Positions 1-7,012 of a stretch of DNA of 22,781 nucleotides are shown here, in pieces (within the stretch, counting starts at the first letter, position 1; each line of letters begins with the position of its first letter). The notes below the pieces were generated by a model. That model made no database searches. It saw only the letters and a list, made by a program, of their open reading frames with translations, and had not been told where the DNA came from. The translations under genes were made by a program, and so were the position numbers. Origin of the DNA: CAYGZA01 sp964354135 (lineage in GTDB: Bacteria; Planctomycetota; Planctomycetia; Pirellulales; Thermoguttaceae); contig CAYGZA010000067.1 in NCBI GenBank assembly GCA_964354135.1, forward strand, positions 1-22,781. Direction: 5' to 3'.

Positions 1-200
1 CTGGTATTCGCGAAACCGCTCTCTTGTGCGACGAATCCGGCCGGGTGATTGGCTACTTCGAGCCGCTGGAGCCGCCGACCGGCAAAGGACAGGACGGCGC
101 CGAGTCCCCGTTCTCTGACGAAGAGATCCAGCGGTTTCGCAAGCAACGATCCGGACGCCCGCTTCAAGACATCCTGGCAGCCCTGGAAAGCTCGGCATGA
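1..200 (+). CDS. Type II antitoxin-like protein, 5' truncated by window edge
   Basis: The last 65 residues of a protein read in the frame starting at base 3, ending ...DILAALESSA and TGA at 198-200. The visible part has an acidic middle and a basic, helix-prone tail (DEEIQRFRKQRSGRPLQDIL), the pattern of short antitoxins whose C-terminal arm wraps the toxin. It contains GYFEPLEPP, a stretch I associate with small planctomycete antitoxins, from memory only. Its stop overlaps the start of the ParE-like gene (ATGA at 197-200), so the two are translationally coupled, which is the usual antitoxin-then-toxin order. The N-terminal DNA-binding part lies outside the window, so the antitoxin class cannot be named. 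The role is inferred mostly from position. Confidence 0.6.
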   Translation, partial: GIRETALLCDESGRVIGYFEPLEPPTGKGQDGAESPFSDEEIQRFRKQRSGRPLQDILAALESSA

Positions 201-466
201 AGTACAGGGTCGCCTGGACCGCGAGTGCGCAAGAGCATCTGGCCAGCATCTGGCTCGCGTCCGACCAACGCCAGTCGGTCACGTCGGCCGCCGCACGCAT
301 TGACGCCGAACTGCGCGAGGATCCGGAAACGAAAGGCGAATCGCGCAGGGCAGGCGTCCGCGTCCTGCTCAGCCGGCCCCTGGGAGTCGAGTACGAGCTG
401 ATTCCCGAAGACCGCACCGTTTACGTTCTGTCGGTGTGGACCACGCAGCGAACGTCGCAAAGATAG
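197..466 (+). CDS. ParE/RelE-superfamily toxin
   Basis: An 89-residue protein beginning MKYRVAWTASAQEHLASIW. This matches the beta-strand then helix opening of the ParE/RelE toxin fold, in which an early Y-x-V strand is followed by a helix with A/E-x-x-L. The C-terminal strands VEYELIPEDRTVYVLSV are the conserved end of the family. Length is normal (85-110). The start overlaps the antitoxin stop by 4 bases. ParE-type members poison gyrase and RelE-type members cut ribosome-bound mRNA; the sequence does not decide which, although Arg residues in RVLLSRPLGVEYE fit either. It probably acts in the cytoplasm as a stability or stress module. Confidence is good for the superfamily and low for the target. 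Confidence 0.75.
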   Translation: MKYRVAWTASAQEHLASIWLASDQRQSVTSAAARIDAELREDPETKGESRRAGVRVLLSRPLGVEYELIPEDRTVYVLSVWTTQRTSQR

Positions 467-610
467 AAACGCCTATCGCCATCCACGCGACCGCCGCGCT
501 GGTGCCGCCGATCATTCGCCGACGATCGAGCCGCATGGTCGCACGCCCCTTGCACAGGGCTTCGGGCTTGAGGAGAGTATCAGCAGCCGTTTCCGGCCGC
601 CGTCCGGCCG

Positions 611-634
611 AACAATGGTTCCTGGCACCGTTTC
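611..634. repeat. Imperfect palindrome of the ATGGTTCCTGGCACC type
   Basis: The core ATGGTTCCTGGCACCGT forms a small hairpin in which GGT pairs with ACC around a 7-base centre, extended by A/T pairs with one mismatch. I remember strings of the form ATGGTTCCTGGCACCAT as scattered intergenic sequences in planctomycete genomes. That recollection was not checked. It lies in the 202-base gap between the toxin gene and the 3' end of the gene at 669-1091, so it could also act as a convergent transcript end. There is no T tract, so a classic terminator is not supported. Confidence 0.3.
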
Positions 635-668
635 CCCCCGTCTTGCGACCCAGGGTCGGCGTCGGACT

Positions 669-1091
669 TCACTCCCCGCAACCCTTGGCCGGTGGGGGAA
701 ACGGACCTTCAACGGCGAGACACAACCGCGCCAAACGGAGCTTTCGCTCCTGCGCCTCTGGGGTCAATCGGTTGTGACACGTCAAACCCGGCAACTCGGC
801 GTGGGCGGGGTCGTCCGGTGCCGGCCGTGGTAAGACTTCGATGCCGTGCTTCCTCAAATCCCCCGCCCGCAGGACCGCAACATAGTATCCTGTCATACTC
901 ATGCCCTTCGCGGCTTCTTGGAGCAACTTGTACTTGTCGCGGTAAACAGAAATGCCCGTCGTTTCGTCTGCGCGAGGGTCGAAAGCTTCCGGGGACATGC
1001 CGGTCTGGCTGTACCACCGCTTCGACACGGGAATGCGGCGGTACAACAATTCGTCGTCGGCAACTGGTTCGGTCCCATCCCCGGCAGACAT
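669..1091 (-). CDS. Conserved hypothetical protein, third gene of TIGR04255 cassette
   Basis: About 140 residues: MSAGDGTEPVADDELLYRR opening, then ETTGISVYRDKYKLLQEAAK, then YYVAVLRAGDLRKHGIEVLP and PDDPAHAELPGL. The regular mix of hydrophobic strands and conserved-looking polar motifs (LYRRIP, GISVYR, YYVAVL, DDPAHAELP) argues for a real globular protein. I recognise this pattern as an uncharacterised small family but can name no function. There is no signal peptide and no membrane segment. I chose ATG at 1091, nine bases after the upstream gene's stop; a GTG at 1133 would add 14 residues and overlap it. It is the last gene of three packed minus-strand genes. The last 20 residues are low in structure and may be lineage-specific. 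Confidence 0.7.
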   Translation of the reverse strand: MSAGDGTEPVADDELLYRRIPVSKRWYSQTGMSPEAFDPRADETTGISVYRDKYKLLQEAAKGMSMTGYYVAVLRAGDLRKHGIEVLPRPAPDDPAHAELPGLTCHNRLTPEAQERKLRLARLCLAVEGPFPPPAKGCGE

Positions 1092-1099
1092 TCGTCGAA

Positions 1100-1546
1100 T
1101 CAAGCGCCCCTGACAAGCATCTCTGACGCCCACGGCTGGCGTTGCACCATTCGACAGTTTTCAAACTCGCAATACTCCACACTCCCGTCTGCGGAGATAC
1201 GAATTGACCCGAACATGTTCCCTGCCTCGCGCTCGAAGACGATCCCGCCATGCGCGTCCGGTACAACTCGGGTCGGCGCAGAGACGCCCTTCTGGCAAAG
1301 CATTTCCGCAAGCTCGATCGCCCGCTGGACCGTGTCTCTTGACGGCGATGGGACGTCATCGGCATCGAGTTGACCCGAGTTCCATCCCCACTCAATCAGT
1401 TGGTAGTCGATGAGCCGTTGCCACTCCTCGCGTGAGACATCTTCGCGTCCGCGGTCATGGATAACGGACGACTCCGTGTCCACGCCAGTGGTCACTGCCT
1501 CGTGCAACGGCGCCGAGATAAACGTCGTTGACTTAGTCGCTAGCAT
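1100..1546 (-). CDS. Conserved hypothetical protein, second gene of TIGR04255 cassette
   Basis: 148 residues, cytoplasmic by appearance. It has a central DVSREEWQRLIDYQLIEWG helix, a PSRDTVQRAIELAEMLCQKG helix, then a C-terminal beta-rich section VVPDAHGGIVFEREAG, FGSIRISADGSVEYCEFEN. The section with GGIVFE and the D-G-S-V-E-Y turn resembles small uncharacterised proteins that I associate with planctomycetes; no function is known to me. ATG at 1546 lies 14 bases inside the end of the upstream TIGR04255 gene, and its own stop is 8 bases before the next start, so all three are almost certainly one transcript. A partner or immunity role to the larger first gene is possible but is only inference from packing. 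Confidence 0.72.
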   Translation of the reverse strand: MLATKSTTFISAPLHEAVTTGVDTESSVIHDRGREDVSREEWQRLIDYQLIEWGWNSGQLDADDVPSPSRDTVQRAIELAEMLCQKGVSAPTRVVPDAHGGIVFEREAGNMFGSIRISADGSVEYCEFENCRMVQRQPWASEMLVRGA

Positions 1547-2372
1547 CTTTCAATCCCCAATACTTGTTGGCCGCATCGTTCATGAACGCTTTGAACGACC
1601 GGACGATGGTTTCTCGCCCCAAATCCAAGCCCGCCAGAATCGCCTGGGCGTCATCGTTCTGTTGGAGCGGTCCACGAGCCGTGAGCGTCAGCACGATGAT
1701 CTCTTGTTTCTCCGGATCGGGCTTCATGGTGTGCTGCCACTGCACGTGGAGCCGTCCGCGTTGGTCCGGGATGACGAAGTGCCATTCCCCGGTGAAACTC
1801 TCACCGTCAGCGACCCCCTCGACCGTCGGAACCGTGCCAAGCGGCCCGAAGAATCCCCAATCATCCGGCGCATTCCATACAGTCCCTTTCGGGATTTGGT
1901 TCAAGTACGTGACTTCCCATTGATTCGGTCGAACATCGCCGAGATTCTCTTGACCGAGAAACTCGGCGAATCGCTCCAAACCCCAGGCGAAGCCCTCTCG
2001 CACGTTCTTATAGCGTGGGTACCTCCCCCCGGCCTCCCCAAGCCAGTTGAAGTGAAGACGGCCGTTCTGAAGTTGGATCATTCGGTCGCCGTCTTTGTTC
2101 CTGATCTGGAGCCGGCTGGACGGAACCTGCGTTAGCTGGACCTGAACCCCCTTTGCCCACCTGGCAGCTTCGGTGAATTGCTCATACTGAGGTGGCAGCG
2201 GTGGAGCATCCGAGACCATCGGCCAGTTCTCGGAGTCAAGTGTCTTCCAGAAGCCGCCCAGATGACCGTTCTTGAAGCCGGGCAACCGCTCGAACTGAAC
2301 GCCCAGAACGGTCTCTACGACCGGCGGGCGGTCGTAATCCGGCAACGGGGTCTTCTCAGTTGGCTCTTGCAT
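1533..2372 (-). CDS. TIGR04255-family protein
   Basis: 279 residues from ATG 2372. The N-terminus has YDRPPVVETVLGVQFERLPGF, the hallmark opening of TIGR04255 (P-P-V-x-E-x-x-x-x-V-x-F). It is followed by alternating strands (RLQIRNKDGDRMIQLQNGRLHFNW), a tyrosine-rich helix (RYPRYKNVREGFAWGLERF) and a C-terminal helix ending VRSFKAFMNDAANKYWGLK, all typical of the family. Length is normal (about 250-280). TIGR04255 is sporadically distributed and has no established function. ATG 2372 was chosen because it gives the family's short leader before PPVVE and has GGGAA 6 bases upstream; ATG 2399 in frame is an alternative. It heads a three-gene minus-strand cassette. Confidence 0.8.
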   Translation of the reverse strand: MQEPTEKTPLPDYDRPPVVETVLGVQFERLPGFKNGHLGGFWKTLDSENWPMVSDAPPLPPQYEQFTEAARWAKGVQVQLTQVPSSRLQIRNKDGDRMIQLQNGRLHFNWLGEAGGRYPRYKNVREGFAWGLERFAEFLGQENLGDVRPNQWEVTYLNQIPKGTVWNAPDDWGFFGPLGTVPTVEGVADGESFTGEWHFVIPDQRGRLHVQWQHTMKPDPEKQEIIVLTLTARGPLQQNDDAQAILAGLDLGRETIVRSFKAFMNDAANKYWGLKDASD

Positions 2373-2624
2373 ATTGTTCCCGTGGTTTCTCAACTCCATA
2401 TCCCCGATGGACTTACGACCGCGTGCCCGCAGCAGCAAGTCTCACATGGTACCATACTGCAATTCTACCAGAAACCCCAGCCCTGAGTGACCAAAAAGTG
2501 TGCCCATTCGCCCCATTTCGGCGGGATTCGATCCCGCAAGTGGCATGTCATTCACGCGAATCCGACCGAGGGGAAAACATGTCAGGAACCCTGTCTCAAT
2601 GGAGCGTTGGCGATCGCGGTGGCT
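2373..2624. other. Intergenic region: possible promoter of the TIGR04255 cassette and a small palindrome
   Basis: The 252-base gap lies upstream of the TIGR04255 gene and downstream of the amidohydrolase. On the minus strand a TAGAAT -10-like hexamer sits at 2462-2467, about 90 bases before the ATG, but no good -35 is found at 16-18 bases. A perfect 6-bp stem with a 5-base loop (GCGGGA/TCCCGC) occupies 2521-2537. It could end the amidohydrolase transcript, although the nearest T run on that strand (at 2496-2500) is about 20 bases away, so a standard intrinsic terminator is weakly supported. Confidence 0.3.
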
Positions 2625-4412
2625 CTAGCGATCAAACACCGCCTTGCCGCCCAGGTACGTCGCTTGCACCGCGATGTCCTTGATTTGGTCCACCGGGCAG
2701 GTGAGGATGTCCTTGTCGAGGATGATGAAATCGGCCAGTTTGCCGGGCTCCAGTGAGCCCTTCTCCTTTTCCTCAAACGTGAGATAGGCGTTGTTGATCG
2801 TGTAGAGCCGGATGGCCTGCTCGCGGGTGATCCGCTGTTCGGGGTGCAGGGGCTCATCGGTCCAACGGGGCTGCCGGGTCAGGGCGGTCCAAATACCCAA
2901 CAGCGGGCTGTAGCGGTTGATCGACCGCTCCGGCTCGATCTTCTGCATGTGGTCCGAGCCGCCGCCGACGGTCACACCGCGCTCGAAGAGCGTCTTGTAC
3001 GGCTGGAAATACGCGAGGCGCTCGTCGCCGAAATTGGCGCGGAGCGTCGCCCCGTCCAGGTAGAGCCAAACCGGCTGCAAGTCGGCGACGATCCCCAGTT
3101 TCTCCATCTTCTCGATCGCCTCGGGCGTCATGAAGTTCGCGTGGCTGATGCACGGCCGCTTGTCGCGGATGGGGAATTCTTGGGCCACCTTCTCGTAGGC
3201 CGCGACCAGCGTTTCCACGGCGCCGTCGCCCACCGTGTGCGCCGTGGGCTGCAAGTCGTTGGCCAGGGCCGTGCGGACGATGCGCACCAGCCGCTCCGGC
3301 GGAACGAACAACAAGCCGCGATACTCGGGATCGGTAATCGAGTAGATCTTGCTTACGCCCCAAGGCTTCTTCATGTAGGCGCTGCCGGTGAGCATCCCGC
3401 CGTCGAGATAGAACTTGACGCCGCGGACCCAGAGCATGTTGTCGTAGCGGTGCAGCGGGTGGCGGGCGGCCTTGAGGATCCCGGCCTCGACCTTCTCCCA
3501 AGGGGCCTGCGCGTCGATCGCGTATTGAACGAAGACCCGGCAGCACAGGTCGCCGCGGTCTTTCAGCCTCCGGTAGAGCTCGATGTTCGACTCGCCGGCG
3601 TCGCGATCGGCGATGCTCGTGATGCCGACCTGATTGTACGCCGCGAGAAGGGCCTTCAACCGCCGGTAGCGATCTTCCGCCGTGGGGACCTTGGCACTCG
3701 ACGCGTACTTGATAAACCGCGAGCAGTTGCGGAGGATGCCGGTGGGCTCGCCGGTCTTGAGGTCGCGCTCGACGTTGCCCGGGCCGCCGTCGGTGATGCG
3801 GAAATCCTTGTCGATGCCGCTCAGCTTGAGGGCCAACGAGCTGAGCGAGGCGTCCGGGCCGGTGCGGAACACGACCGGGTTGTGGGGCGCGGCCCGGTCC
3901 AGCTCCTCGCGCGTCGGAAACCGCCGCTCGCGGAGCCGCGTGACGAAGACCTGGGAAACGAAGACCCACTTCCCCTCGCCCAGCGCCGCCGCACGCGACT
4001 TGACGTACTCCAGCACGTCGGCCACGGTTTCCATCTCGGGCACCAGGTGATCGAATTCAAAGAGGGCCGCGCTGACCGGATGGGTGTGCGAGTCGATCAA
4101 GCCGGGGAGCACGGTCTTGCCCGCCAGGTCAATCCGCCGCGCCGCGGGACCGGCTTGCTTGAGGACCTCCTCGCCGGAGCCGACGGCCACGATCCGGTCT
4201 CCGCGCACGGCCATCGCCTCGGCGACGCGGAAGCCGCCGTCGGCGGTGACGATCTTGCCGTGGTGCAGGACGAGGTCGGCCTCCTGGGCCGGGAGGCTCA
4301 AAGCGGACGATGCCAGGAAGACCAGAACGAAGAGCCAAGTGAGCGGAGAAGATCCAAAAGCCCACGGGTCGCAGCCCGCGGGCCTTCGCGGTTTCGCATT
4401 CCGACAGAGCAT
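2625..4412 (-). CDS. Exported amidohydrolase, YtcJ-like (Amidohydro_3)
   Basis: 595 residues from ATG 4412. Long basic n-region, hydrophobic segment WLFVLVFLASSALS (26-39), then mature protein near EADLVLHHGKIVTADGG. Amidohydrolase hallmarks: DSHTHP with metal ligands H109 and H111; GVKFYLDGG with K333 at the position usually carbamylated; AHTVGD (H392); SHAN (H424); GGGSDH (D487); and the C-terminal KGSLEPGKLADFIILDKD shared by the family. YtcJ-like enzymes hydrolyse amide-type bonds; the substrate cannot be read. The start lies 2 bases after the aroB stop (TAGACATG), so it is cotranscribed with aroB. Odd point: residues 10-18 (RPAGCDPWA) are encoded by a REP-like palindrome that also occurs upstream of aroB. 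No in-frame start lies between that palindrome and the signal core. Confidence 0.88.
   Translation of the reverse strand: MLCRNAKPRRPAGCDPWAFGSSPLTWLFVLVFLASSALSLPAQEADLVLHHGKIVTADGGFRVAEAMAVRGDRIVAVGSGEEVLKQAGPAARRIDLAGKTVLPGLIDSHTHPVSAALFEFDHLVPEMETVADVLEYVKSRAAALGEGKWVFVSQVFVTRLRERRFPTREELDRAAPHNPVVFRTGPDASLSSLALKLSGIDKDFRITDGGPGNVERDLKTGEPTGILRNCSRFIKYASSAKVPTAEDRYRRLKALLAAYNQVGITSIADRDAGESNIELYRRLKDRGDLCCRVFVQYAIDAQAPWEKVEAGILKAARHPLHRYDNMLWVRGVKFYLDGGMLTGSAYMKKPWGVSKIYSITDPEYRGLLFVPPERLVRIVRTALANDLQPTAHTVGDGAVETLVAAYEKVAQEFPIRDKRPCISHANFMTPEAIEKMEKLGIVADLQPVWLYLDGATLRANFGDERLAYFQPYKTLFERGVTVGGGSDHMQKIEPERSINRYSPLLGIWTALTRQPRWTDEPLHPEQRITREQAIRLYTINNAYLTFEEKEKGSLEPGKLADFIILDKDILTCPVDQIKDIAVQATYLGGKAVFDR
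4359..4384. repeat. REP-like palindrome, copy 1 (inside the amidohydrolase coding sequence)
   Basis: This 26-base hairpin begins AGCCCACGGGTCGCAGCCCG. The left arm AGCCCACGGG pairs with the right arm across a six-base loop TCGCAG, with one internal mismatch and one outer mismatch. The first 20 bases are identical, in the same orientation, to the copy at 5531-5556. It lies in the coding region for residues 10-18 of the amidohydrolase, in the n-region of the signal peptide, and keeps the frame open. Confidence 0.75.
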
Positions 4413-4414
4413 GT

Positions 4415-5506
4415 CTATTCTCCCAGTGCCGCGCGGACGTCGGCCGGGTCGACGTCGCCCACGAGCTCCACGTGCCCCATCCGCGCCGGCAGCACGAAGC
4501 GGAGCCGGCCGTGCTCGACCTTCTTGTCGTGCATCATCGTCCGCAGGATATCCTCCCGGTCGGCCGGCGGCAACTCCGTGGGCAGGCCGAAGGCCGCCAG
4601 CAAGTCGCGCTGCCGGGCGGTGAGCCGGGCATCGACCCGGCCCAATCGCTCGGCCAGGCGCGAGGCGCACAGCATCCCGATCGCCAGCGCTTCGCCGTGC
4701 AACAGCCCGCGGTAGCCCTCCAGGGTCTCCAGGGCGTGGGCGAAGGTGTGCCCGTAATTCAGCACGGCCCGTTGGCCCGTCTCGTCGCGCTCGTCTTTTT
4801 CGACGACGTCGGCCTTGAGCCGGCAGCAGCGGGCGATGACGTGGGCCAGGACTTCGGCATCGCGGCCGAGCAACTGCTGCGCGTGCTTCTCCAGAAAGTC
4901 GAACAGCTCGGCGTCGAGGATCACGCCGTACTTGACCACCTCGCCGAGCCCGGAGCGATACTCGCGCTCGGGGAGCGTTTCCAGCGTGGCGGTGTCCACG
5001 AGCACGCCCCGCGGCTGCAAGAATGCCCCGACCATGTTCTTCGCCTCGGGCAGATCGATGGCCACCTTGCCGCCGACGGAACTATCGACCTGGGCCAAGA
5101 GGCTGGTGGGGACCTGAAAGAAGCCGATCCCCCGGGCGTACGTTGCGGCGATGAAGCCTGCCAGGTCCCCGACCACGCCGCCGCCTGCGGCCACGATCAC
5201 GCTCTTGCGATCCGCTCCCGCCTGGAGCAGGCCCTCCCACAGGGCGGTGGCCATAGAAATGGATTTCGACTCCTCACCGGGCTCAATGACGATCAGGTCG
5301 ACCGCGACGGACTCCACAGCGATGCTCTCCGCCACAGCCGCCGCGTGCGGCTTTTCGACGTTCTGGTCGGTGATGACCACGGCGTGGGAGACCTTCGCCC
5401 GCTCGGTCACGAACTCCCCCGCCTCGGCCAGATTCCCCGCGCCGATCTCGATGTCGTAGCTCCGCTCGGCGAGGCTGACGCGGACGATTTGAAGGTTATC
5501 ATTCAC
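4415..5506 (-). CDS. aroB: 3-dehydroquinate synthase
   Basis: 363 residues, the normal length. It converts DAHP to 3-dehydroquinate, the second step of the shikimate pathway, using NAD and a divalent metal, in the cytoplasm. Visible motifs: the NAD/phosphate-binding GGGVVGD (108-114), GFIAATYARGIGFFQVPTSL, DSSVGGKVAIDLPEAKNMVG, and the three metal ligands E189 (GLGEVVKYG), H253 (NYGHTFAHALE) and H270 (HGEALAIGM). The start is GTG at 5506 (the overlapping ATG is out of frame). It is followed after 2 bases by the exported amidohydrolase and preceded by 85 bases containing a REP-like palindrome, then a 73-residue unknown. No other aro gene is in the window. Confidence 0.96.
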   Translation of the reverse strand: MNDNLQIVRVSLAERSYDIEIGAGNLAEAGEFVTERAKVSHAVVITDQNVEKPHAAAVAESIAVESVAVDLIVIEPGEESKSISMATALWEGLLQAGADRKSVIVAAGGGVVGDLAGFIAATYARGIGFFQVPTSLLAQVDSSVGGKVAIDLPEAKNMVGAFLQPRGVLVDTATLETLPEREYRSGLGEVVKYGVILDAELFDFLEKHAQQLLGRDAEVLAHVIARCCRLKADVVEKDERDETGQRAVLNYGHTFAHALETLEGYRGLLHGEALAIGMLCASRLAERLGRVDARLTARQRDLLAAFGLPTELPPADREDILRTMMHDKKVEHGRLRFVLPARMGHVELVGDVDPADVRAALGE

Positions 5507-5530
5507 GGGCGGCGTTCCGGTGGTCTCTAG

Positions 5531-5556
5531 AGCCCACGGGTCGCAGCCCGTGGGCT
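5531..5556. repeat. REP-like palindrome, copy 2 (intergenic, upstream of aroB)
   Basis: A perfect 10-bp stem AGCCCACGGG / CCCGTGGGCT around the loop TCGCAG. It shares its first 20 bases with the copy at 4359-4384. It lies 24 bases upstream of the aroB GTG, in the gap after the 73-residue gene. In RNA it would form a very stable hairpin that might stabilise or partly terminate transcripts entering aroB. No T tract follows on the minus strand. Confidence 0.8.
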
Positions 5557-5591
5557 TGGAACGTTTCGATGTACAACACGGGTAGCATTCC

Positions 5592-5813
5592 CTATTTCAG
5601 CCGTTCCAGGTCTTCCGCTGTGACGGTGATCTTGCGGCAAAAGCCGGTGTGGAGGCGGACGTATTCGAGCTGCTTGGCCTGCTGCGGCTCGGCGTGGAGA
5701 CGCTCTTCCATCCGCTTCCGCGCGGCCGCCGGAAGGCCGGCAGACTCCTCCGGCCAAACGGTGACCGTTTCCACGACCAGGGCCTCTCGATAGAGATCGA
5801 AACTGTCGCTCAT
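5592..5813 (-). CDS. Small conserved-looking protein of unknown function
   Basis: 73 residues from ATG 5813: MSDSFDLYREALVVETVTVW, then a helical EESAGLPAAARKRMEERLHAEP, then LEYVRLHTGFCRKITVTAEDLERL. Predicted order is strand, charged helix, strand, helix. There is no signal peptide. It lies on the same strand between epmA (110 bases upstream) and aroB (85 bases downstream), so it probably belongs to the same transcript. I do not recognise a family. A TTG at 5870 would lengthen it by 19 residues, but the extension looks unlike coding sequence. Support comes from composition and placement only. Confidence 0.55.
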   Translation of the reverse strand: MSDSFDLYREALVVETVTVWPEESAGLPAAARKRMEERLHAEPQQAKQLEYVRLHTGFCRKITVTAEDLERLK

Positions 5814-5923
5814 AAGCTGCACCCAGGAATCTGCACCGGCGGGGGCGTTCAGAATACGGACAGAAAGCAATTGTAACGTCCTCGGCCGCGATCCGCCAAT
5901 CGGCCCATTCCCGTTCTCGCAGA

Positions 5924-6922
5924 CTACGCCCGGTCGAAGGGGAAAGCGATCACCTCATCCAGGCGGCCGGCCCCCGCGGCGAGCATCACGACGCGGTCGA
6001 AGCCCATCGCCACGCCCGTGGCCGGCGGGAGCCCGGCCTCCATCGCCGCCAGCAGCCGGGTCGGCTCGGCGAGCGGCGGTTTTCCGTCGGCCTGCCGGAA
6101 CCGGTTGTTCTCGGCGTTGCGCCGGCGGAGCACGGCCGGGTCGAGCAACTCGTGATAACCGTTGGCCAGCTCCAAGCCGGAAACGTAGAGCTCGAAGCGC
6201 TCCGCCACCGGCGGCTCGCCGGGGCGCACCCGGGCCAGCGCGGCCTGGCCGGCCGGGTAATCGTAGAGGATCGCCGGCCGCTGGCGGCCCAGGTTCGGCT
6301 GGACCACGTCGGCCAAAAGCAGGTCCAGCCACCCGTCGCGGTCCTCCGACGAGAGGCTGTCCGGCGCCGCCAGCCCCAGCTCCCGCGCGGCGGCAACGAT
6401 CGCCTCGGTTGCCGCAACGTGCGGATTGAGTCCCGCGAAGCGCTCGAAGGCATCGCCGTAGGAGAGCATCTCGGTAAGCCCCCGTCCCAAGAGCACGTTG
6501 CAGAGCTCGCCGAGGAGCTGCATTCCCTCGGCCATGCCGTCGCCCACCCGATACCACTCGACTATCGTGAACTCGGGGTTGTGGAGCCGCCCGCGCTCTC
6601 CGCGGCGAAAGGCCCGGGTGACTTGGTAGATCGCCGTGGCCCCGGCGGCCAGGAGGCGCTTCATGCCGGATTCCGGCGAGGTTTGCAGCCAATAGCGGCG
6701 GCCGGCGTCCGAGGATGCCGACGTGTCGTGGAGCGGCACGTCGAACGGGTCCAAGTAGCGGTCGATCACCGTCTCGGCCGAGAGGATCGGCGTTTCGACC
6801 TCGACGAAACCCTGCTCGTGAAAGAACTCGCGGACCCGGCGCAATAGCTCCGCCCGCAGCCGCAGGTTGGCCCAGCTTGCCGTGGGGCGGAAATCATCGG
6901 GTTGGCGCCGGTCGCTGGTCAT
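5924..6922 (-). CDS. epmA: EF-P beta-lysylation enzyme, LysRS-like ligase (EpmA/PoxA/GenX)
   Basis: 332 residues (the E. coli protein has 325). It is a paralog of the class II lysyl-tRNA synthetase catalytic domain without the anticodon-binding domain. It activates (R)-beta-lysine and attaches it to a lysine of elongation factor P. Evidence: FFHEQGFVEVETPILS (motif 1 region, 33-48), YWLQTSPESGMKRLLAAG (78-94), class II motif 2 FRRGERGRLHNPEF (105-118) with EWYR, ELANGYHEL (251-259), and motif 3 GVAMGFDRVVML (303-314). It lies 90 bases downstream of efp on the same strand, with epmB divergent beyond efp, which fixes it as EpmA and not LysS. It starts at ATG 6922. Confidence 0.95.
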   Translation of the reverse strand: MTSDRRQPDDFRPTASWANLRLRAELLRRVREFFHEQGFVEVETPILSAETVIDRYLDPFDVPLHDTSASSDAGRRYWLQTSPESGMKRLLAAGATAIYQVTRAFRRGERGRLHNPEFTIVEWYRVGDGMAEGMQLLGELCNVLLGRGLTEMLSYGDAFERFAGLNPHVAATEAIVAAARELGLAAPDSLSSEDRDGWLDLLLADVVQPNLGRQRPAILYDYPAGQAALARVRPGEPPVAERFELYVSGLELANGYHELLDPAVLRRRNAENNRFRQADGKPPLAEPTRLLAAMEAGLPPATGVAMGFDRVVMLAAGAGRLDEVIAFPFDRA

Positions 6923-7012
6923 GTGCGGTCAAGCCTCGGCCACCCGCCGGCATGATCTCCCGGGGCACCCGGCGATTTGCCCCAGTCACCTGCCGGCTCT
7001 GCCGACTGCCGG

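Noticed and set aside
623..645. Sigma-54 promoter (TGGCAC) near the toxin gene
   Set aside because: TGGCAC is present but no TTGC follows at the required 5-base spacing.
512..712. Minus-strand 66-residue open frame downstream of the TIGR04255 cassette
   Set aside because: Arg-rich random-looking composition, overlaps the third cassette gene's end and the palindrome; no start site support.
2517..2545. tRNA remnant: GCGGGATTCGATCCCGC resembles a T arm
   Set aside because: The loop is shifted by one base from TTCRANN, the closing G53-C61 pair is missing, and no acceptor, D or anticodon arms are found on either strand.
2844..4715. Long plus-strand open frame opposite the amidohydrolase and aroB
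   Set aside because: Shadow of high GC third positions; the minus-strand frames have clear family motifs.
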